A DNA stretch of 64,000 bases from Oxytricha trifallax (Eukaryota > Ciliophora > Spirotrichea > Sporadotrichida > Oxytrichidae): the NCBI GenBank assembly GCA_000711775.1, contig ARYC01000513.1, forward strand, positions 1-64,000, in the 5' to 3' direction. The notes beneath the pieces are model-generated. The model worked only from the letters and a program-made list of their open reading frames with translations. It searched no databases and had not been told where the DNA came from. Positions 58,011 through 64,000 of this stretch are shown piece after piece (position 1 is the stretch's first letter; every line of letters starts with the position of its first letter). The translations under genes were made by a program, and so were the position numbers.

Positions 58011-58160
58011 CAAAACCCCAAAACCCTTTCAGTAGTTTGATTGAGTTTTTGATTGATAAAAGTAGACTATTAGTGCATACTTTATTAGAGTTTTAATAGG
58101 GTTTATGTAGGGGTTTAATGATTAAATATTAGTAATTTAAGTGAGTATTTGCGAGGTTTG

Positions 58161-59193
58161 ATGTCAGTTTATGACAGTGACTATATAGATTTTTTGTTTA
58201 AGTTGCGATATGGATGTGATGAATATAGTGAATAACTCCAGCCTGTTCTGAATTATACGTCTATAGCAAGGCTACTCCGTAAATCTCCAGCAACATTGAG
58301 GTCTCACTGTCTATTAGCATTGAATTTAAAGAGATAGCATCTTAAGTCTTAGCCTAAGAGACCCTTAAAATTTTAGCAGCATCATATTGACTATCTTATT
58401 AATGATAAGACTCTTAAATACTGGGCTCATTTCTCTCTGGCCTAGAGGGCTGTGATGTTTCATCGCCAACTTCCTGAGCTTCACATATCTGCTTAATCGA
58501 TAGCTAACATATATTAAAAGAACGGAATATCTTACAAGACATTCAATCGCATTAAGAGAGTTATTGACTTTAATGTTCCATTTTATAAGACTAATTTAAA
58601 TTATATATTCGATTAAATGCAGAGGTCTTAAGAGCATAATAAAAGTTCATACACGCTGATGAGGCTGTATTTACATTCAATACATTTATATCAAGGTCTT
58701 GGTACAAGAGGTATAGTAATATAGAAGTTTATGACTAAAAAGTTAAGGTGTAAACTCATGCAATTCTTGGAGGAATAAGTGAAGATAGTGGCCTCGAGAC
58801 TTATGTTATTCACCCTCGTTCTATAAAGACTGAATAATTTATTAAGTTCTTGCAATAACTAAGAGATAAGTACGCTGACTAAGAGATTATTCTATTCGTT
58901 GATAACTTGTCGTTCATAAAACTAAAGACTCAAGGAAAGAATATGAAAGGCTAAATATAACACCTGTATTTAATGTTCCTTACAGCCCTTAGTTCAATGG
59001 AATTGAATTATATTTGGGATTATTGAAAGGTCATTATAAAAAATTTCTGCTCTACCATCTGATACATGATTTAAAGATAGATACAGTAGATTTTATTAAG
59101 AGTGCTGCTAAGAGAGTCAGCGATGATAAAGCTAAAGTATGCGCAAGAGAAGGGAGATTTTGTGTAAATAAAATAAGTTTTAGATTTAAATGA
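58161..59193 (+). pseudogene. TBE-6 42-kDa D,D34E transposase, frameshifted
   Basis: ATG at 58161 (MSVYDSDYIDFLFKLRYGCD); the upstream codon that is ATG in TBE-4 is TTG here. SPATLRSHCLLALNLKRQ and YWAHFSLAQRAVMFHRQLPE are intact. A base is lost near 58645, just before the first catalytic Asp (CATAATAAAAG for CATAATATAAAG), and another at the second Asp (TTGTCGTTCAT near 58905). NVPYSPQFNGIELYLG (catalytic Glu) is present downstream. TGA at 59191-59193. Confidence 0.88.
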
Positions 59194-59203
59194 ATGAATA
59201 AGT

Positions 59204-59990
59204 TCACATATTAAATTTGCCCGTGAAGGGATTTGGCTTCTCTTTCTTTTCTTCTTCTTAGGGCTTGCTTGGCCTATGTTTCTTCTCTTAGTGCCAGCTC
59301 CTGCATCTATGTTCATCTCTTCTGGTTTTAATAAATCTTTGAAGAGCCTCTTACTCAATTCATGTTTTACTTGAGACTTTCTCTCTCTGTTTAATTTGCT
59401 GCCTTTCATCAAGTAAATAGCAGTAGCAGGTTTTTCTATAAAGTTAGAAGACTAAGCTTACTTGAAATCAAAGGATGCTTTTAAAGTTCCTACAGCCAGG
59501 TATCACTTATTTTAATACCTTGCTTCTCTTTTTCTTCAGGAGAGATGCTGTAGCGTTTCTTATGAGCTTCTTAAATAACTTCATTTAAGTACTCAGGTTT
59601 CAGAGTTGCAAGAACACCAATGAAGAAGTTTCTCCCTGGCAACTTATTTGAGAGCTGTAGCTTTGATGGAAGGTAGATGGCTACGTCTGGATCACTCATA
59701 GCATCGTCATATAGGTTTGTCACTGATATTTCAGGGTATTAGGTATCTCTATCATCCTAATTTCATTAGACTTAAAAGCTTTTTTCTCTTCACTCAGTAA
59801 GGCTTTTAAGAATGAGAATTTAGTTCCATCCTAAGTTGGCAAGAACAATCCAACTATAATGGATTTATTAATCTTACTTAAGAACTTACATTGCTATACC
59901 AAATAACTATAAAGGTCCTCTTTACTTCGAAATTTTCCTATTAAATCTTGAGATTAAATTCTCTTCATTGCATCATTCAATAGACTCCAT
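59204..59990 (-). pseudogene. TBE-6 22-kDa basic protein gene with 26-nt intron, frameshifted start
   Basis: ATG at 59990 (MESI...); an extra T four codons in (TCTATTGAATGATG for TCTATGAATGATG) puts TGA in frame. The downstream coding sequence matches TBE-2. The 26-nt intron at 59436-59461 is intact. Exon 2 gives LNRERKSQVKHELSKRLFKD and a Lys/Arg-rich KKKKRKRS stretch; stop TGA at 59204-59206. Confidence 0.84.
59436..59461 (-). other. 26-nt GT-AG intron in the TBE-6 22-kDa gene
   Basis: Identical to the TBE-4 intron, on the minus strand. Confidence 0.75.
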
Positions 59991-60555
59991 CTTGCTTCCT
60001 CTTTTCTAGAAATGTTAATGAAATTTAAAATTATGGATATCCATTCTAAGTTTATTGAAATCTTACTTCTAAAATAGGGAGGACCTACTGGAGGTCAACA
60101 TTGAAAAGATATACGGAGAAGCAGTGAAAAACTTGCTCCAAATTTCACAGATTGATTTCCATTTTTATCAAACTATCTCCATTAAATTGCTCCTAATAAT
60201 GTTTAATTATATTAGGAGGTCCTCCAAATTAAGTTCAAACTTTATTAGGAGTTAAATTTTAAGGTTAAAACTTTATTAGGAGCATATTAAATTTAAAAAT
60301 ATTTAATAACTTTACTTCCAAATTAAGTTCAAACTTGATTTGGAGGACCTCATAGAGAAAAAAAACTTTATTGGGAGTATTTTAATTTACTAAAATGTTT
60401 AAATTCTCATAAAATGTGTCAACTTAGAGTCTTTTATGGTTAGTTAATTTCTTACCTCTCAGCAAAGAATCTACCAAAGTGTCTTATACTCGACTACTAT
60501 AGTTTATCTAGGTATATTTTATCATTATTATAATAAAATATATCAGCAAACTAAA

Positions 60556-61990
60556 ATGAGCGCTAAACTTTTGAGAAGAGCGGCATTACTTGGATCATGT
60601 CAATAAAAGTTATCATTCCAGCAACCAAGAAAAGTAGAGACCAGAGACGCTTGTACTCAGTGGGAGCCTACATATGACAACTTTGACCAGTCTAACTTTG
60701 AGATTTAAATATAAGTTAAGTAGGAGGTTATAATAGAAGCTGTCTAAATTGAGGAGGATTGTCATAGGGCATTAATAAATACCAGCCAAAGTTGACTATT
60801 AATGCAAAGAATGCAATAAAGTTTTCCCTTACAAGTCAACTTATAAGAGACACTTGAGAGATATACACAATGATATGCCAAGGTTATATCTCAAGCATTT
60901 AAAAAAAGATGGGAAGTATGTCTGTGAGTTCTGTGAGAAGCCATATTCTCATACTAGAGACCTTAAAGTGCACCTAAAGAAAAAGAACAATTAAAGTTTT
61001 GTCTTTATTCATGAACCTACAGGGAATAGATTCCTCTAAAAGAGGAGATCAAGAAACCCAATGGAGTCTCTTAGAGTTGAAGTGTAGAAGTAAGTTAAAA
61101 TGAAGAAATCAGTCAAGAACTTTCCAGTCTCTGAGATCAATAAAATCATGGTTAAAATAGAGGCAATGAAGATTCCTATATTAAAAATTATTGACTTAGT
61201 TTCTTGCCTAGAAAGCTACCTCACTCTTGAAGATAAAATAGAGAAGAGCATTACTGATGACTAATATGCTTACATGATATATCCATTCAATTACTTCCTT
61301 GCTGATGACAAGTTCCAAATGGAATTTGCAAATGAGTATTATGCTCTTTAAAAGGCAAAGTTATGAGTGCAAACATATCATATAGCTTGATGCTATTTTA
61401 CTTGGCAAAGATCATGTAGCCTTCAGGCTTCCATTACTTGAAATGACTTACAGAGAATTCTTATCTGACAATAGATGTCAGAGATAAATTGGCTAGATTG
61501 TATAGCAAATAGTGGAGGGGATTGAAGAGCTTCACAAGCTAGGCTATGTTCATAGAGACTTAAAGCCAGAGAATATCATGTTGAATTTTTCAGCCTCTTA
61601 GAGTTTATATTATAGACTTCAACAGAGCTCAAAGAGTGCAAGCCTCTGCATAAGGAAATGTATACGGTACTCCTGGATATTTTTCCAGAGAGAGAGGATT
61701 GGAGAGATGGAGACACTTAATGGGATAACTGGGCTCTAGAAGTAATAATAATAGAGAGCGACATGCCAAGAAACGATTACTTTAGCTGCAGGGGTGAGAA
61801 AGATTCTAAGCAAAGAATCAAATAATATCTCGATAAAAATAAAATAAATGGAGGTTTCAGAGAACTTGCATACTCAACTATTATCAAGCCAAGCTAAGAG
61901 AATTAACAAACAATAGAAACAATTTAACATCATCTTAGAAAGATAAAATTCAGAGAACTGCCACATGACACTAAACTTATGTTTGTGTGA
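60556..61990 (+). pseudogene. TBE-6 57-kDa zinc-finger/protein-kinase gene, frameshifted
   Basis: ATG at 60556 (MSAKLLRRAALLGSCQQKL) to TGA at 61988-61990. Its 1435-bp length is not a multiple of three. Breaks relative to TBE-4: a deletion near 60757 before finger 1, altered bases near 61363 (AAGTTATGAGTG for AAGTTAAATGAGTG) and an extra T near 61682 (TTTTTCCAGAG). Both fingers and HRDLKPENIMLNF are still readable. Confidence 0.87.
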
Positions 61991-62154
61991 GATATTTTAA
62001 AAACTCGCTTGTTATACTCACTTAAATTACTAATATTTAAACATTAAACCCCTACATAAACCTTATTAAAACCCTAATAAAGTATGCACTAATAGTCTAC
62101 TTTTATCAATCAAAAACTCGATCAAACTACTGAAAGGGTTTTGAGGTTTTGATT

Positions 62155-62250
62155 GGGCTAACTTCCATCTCTAACACAAAGGTATTAAGTTTCAAAACAA
62201 GTTCCATAAGTTAAAGATTTTGTGCAAGATCTGTAAAAAATAAATAAAAA
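62155..62250 (+). pseudogene. Old TBE transposase remnant, right part
   Basis: Continues the 57857-58010 fragment after TBE-6. Across the ATT target the frame reads YWANFHLQHKGIKFQNKFHK, aligning with YWAHFSLAQRAVMFHRQLPE of TBE-6. It fades by about 62.25 kb. Confidence 0.6.
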
Positions 62251-62485
62251 CAAGATGATAAATTTATCAAAGAAGAGAATCAAAAAAAAGAGAAATTGTT
62301 TTCACTCAACCATTTTGATACATCAAATTAAATTATATTTTATAATAAAATGCAGAAAACTTAATAGAATAAAATAAAAATATACATGAAGACGAGGAAG
62401 TGCTTAACTTCAATACTGTAATCTAAAAGTAAAAGCAAAAGAGATTAATGAGTAATGCATCCTTTTTAATTGCTTTATTTTTCCT

Positions 62486-62700
62486 TCATTGATTTTTCTT
62501 TGCATGCTTTTTTCATGCTTCCTTTTTTTATGCATGCTTTTTTCTTTGATTGCTTTTTCTTTGCATGCTTTTTCATGCTTCCTTTTTTTATGCATGCCTT
62601 TTTCTTTGATTGCTTTTTCTTTTCTTGCTTTTCATGCTTTCTTTTTTCTTGCTTTCTTTTTCCTTCTTTGCTTTTTCATTCCTTGCCTACTTATTTGCAA
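62486..62700. repeat. Pyrimidine-rich tandem repeat, ~60-bp period
   Basis: About 2.3 copies of a unit built from TTTGCATGC, TTTTTCATGCTTCC and TCTTTGATTGC, decaying into TTTCTTGC repeats to about 62.76 kb. It produces overlapping Cys/Phe-rich frames on the plus strand and Lys-rich ones (MHKKRKHEK) on the minus strand; these are repeat artefacts. Confidence 0.85.
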
Positions 62701-62759
62701 ATTTATTTCTTGCTTTCATGCTATTCTTCCATGCATGCATTTTTCTTGCTTTCTTAATT

Positions 62760-63397
62760 TCTCCTTACTATACAATTCCTTTTTCACCTACATTTTTTTT
62801 AAATGTTTTATATATTAACCTTCACTTTATTTAATTTATTTTGGGTCGTATTTGATCATCTGACATGAGCAATCTAATGAGCTCAAAAAATTGTAATTCC
62901 TGTGATATCCTAGTAAATGGAATATTGCGAGTCCTCAAATTCATACTTAGAAATGATACTTATTTATATATGTTTGTGAAAATCTTAGATTATATCACAA
63001 TTTTTATCATTTATTTATTAATCCAAATTTTTGATATTTTTAATTATGCTTCCAATATGTGGTCTTTTGATATTAATTTATGCAGTGTCTCTTGATCATT
63101 ATGCTTTAACTTTTGCTAAATAAGTTCTTGATTAATTAATTTTAAAACCTAACGTCAAACTAGACTAGCTATTATTTTAAATAGATTTACAATATCTTTT
63201 TGAGATTCGTTAGAATTGGATTTTTCATTTAAAAGATCTAGAATGTTTTAATTTGTTCAACTGATAAATATCTATGTTTAGTTTTTTTTATTACTTTAGC
63301 ATGAAGTTCTTTTTCACTTTCAAGAATTGATACTTTGATCCATTAACAATTTTCCTCTTAATGATTTTTAAAATAAAGATGTTTAAGAAAAGATTAA
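62760..63397. other. AT-rich DNA without recognised gene
   Basis: A plus-strand frame of 76 codons at 62865-63095 is present but looks like translated AT-rich DNA. Confidence 0.5.
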
Positions 63398-63662
63398 TAA
63401 AACCCCATAGATCAATTAAGAAGCGAGGATAGGAGTTAAGAACAATTAGATCTAAAATTAATTATAATTGGTTAATAATATAGATAATCAGGCTAAAATC
63501 AAATTTACAAAGCCTGATTAGATTATTTTATAAGGACAATTAATCGAGCCAATAGTTTTAATATTTAGACAAACATTATAATTATACGCCAATAATAATT
63601 AATTCTTAATTTAATTGCTCTTAACCCCAATCTTCGTGTCTTAATTGATCTATGGGATTTTA
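63398..63662. mobile_element. MITE family 2, well preserved copy
   Basis: About 265 bp with TIRs of about 50 bp (AAAACCCCATAGATCAATTAAG... / ...CTTAATTGATCTATGGGATTTT). Internal palindrome ATAATCAGGCT...AGCCTGATTA and the block GACAATTAATCGAGCCAATA. No genes. The family also occurs at 23015-23253. Confidence 0.88.
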
Positions 63663-64000
63663 TAATCATAATAATTATTATTAAGATTTTTTTACATTTC
63701 AAAGTAAAAGTTTTCTTAAATTAATTTCTTGAGCAGTGAAATATGTGAATAGTTTTTGTATCCTCCTCATATTAAATGATTAGTGGATTATTGCTATAAA
63801 ATTACATTTGAGATAGTTCTATGATTCTAAATATAATATATTTAATTTCAATTTAAACATACTTAAGTAGCAATATTAATATTGTTGTTTAATTCTAATA
63901 ATTGCTTTATTTCATTAACCATTTCATATTATTTATATTAAGTTTAAAATATCAATGAAATTGATTTTCTAATTGTTTTGCCAATTAATTTATAGTAAAA
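63663..64000. other. AT-rich DNA to window end
   Basis: Nothing recognisable. Confidence 0.6.

Larger units (their letters stand above)
58011..62151. mobile_element. TBE-6, full-length element nested in an older TBE transposase
   Basis: 4141 bp, both termini present (the right one with an A inside the G tract, GGGTTTTGAGGTTTTG), flanked by ATT on both sides (58008-58010, 62152-62154). Opposite orientation to TBE-2 and TBE-4: 42-kDa (plus), 22-kDa (minus), 57-kDa (plus). Removing it rejoins a reading frame homologous to TBE transposase. Confidence 0.96.

Noticed and set aside
62470-62834. Several overlapping ORFs of 70-110 codons
   Set aside because: All come from one pyrimidine-rich tandem repeat read in different frames and strands; composition is extreme and no family is recognisable.
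1-64000. Treating long TGA-free frames as evidence for genes by themselves
   Set aside because: With TAA and TAG read as Gln, long open frames arise easily in this composition, often in two or three frames at once; I required motifs or agreement between copies.
1-64000. CRISPR arrays, bacterial operons, rRNA or tRNA genes
   Set aside because: No spaced direct-repeat array, no ribosome-binding-site pattern and no recognisable rRNA or tRNA cloverleaf; all other signs are eukaryotic.

Overview
The window reads as germline (micronuclear) DNA of a spirotrich ciliate of the Oxytricha/Sterkiella/Stylonychia type. Three things point there. The DNA is very AT-rich. Every recognisable protein stays open only if TAA and TAG are read as glutamine and TGA is the sole stop. 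Six transposon copies end in the C4A4-type telomere-like sequence that defines the telomere-bearing elements (TBEs) of Oxytricha. I found no convincing macronuclear gene; nearly everything recognisable is mobile DNA at different stages of decay.

Left part (1-41 kb): the end of a TBE (1-1395) is followed by broken non-LTR retrotransposons (LINEs). Their endonuclease (EN) and reverse transcriptase (RT) halves can be recognised on the minus strand (4.8-9.1, 9.5-17.1, 31.4-36.1 and 36.1-41.3 kb) and on the plus strand (1.4-3.0 and 20.9-27.0 kb). In each two-domain copy the EN and RT halves are separated by unrelated DNA: a foldback, a Rep-like element, a MULE-like element with 9-bp target duplications, or plain AT-rich sequence. 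The most unusual item is a 2.1-kb element at 12.49-14.64 kb. It has about 330-bp terminal inverted repeats around a broken gene that looks like a rolling-circle Rep protein (HUH-like nuclease plus P-loop helicase). A second insertion of about 2 kb with weak inverted repeats and an unrecognised protein lies at 23.6-25.6 kb.

Right part (42-62 kb): a TBE cluster with TBE-2 (42275-46426), TBE-3 (47738-51501, cut off by TBE-4), TBE-4 (51505-55646), TBE-5 (half element, about 55946-57853, carrying a 524-bp foldback) and TBE-6 (58011-62151, nested inside an older TBE transposase remnant). Each full element carries three genes: a zinc-finger/kinase ('57 kDa'), a basic protein ('22 kDa') and a D,D34E transposase ('42 kDa'). 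The 22-kDa gene lies opposite to and between the other two. TBE-1, -3 and -5 form one subfamily and TBE-2, -4 and -6 another. No copy has three intact genes. The 22-kDa gene appears to contain a 26-nt spliceosomal intron that, when removed, adds a conserved basic tail.

Right edge (62.2-64 kb): pyrimidine-rich tandem repeats, AT-rich DNA and a 265-bp MITE whose diverged relative sits at 23.0 kb.
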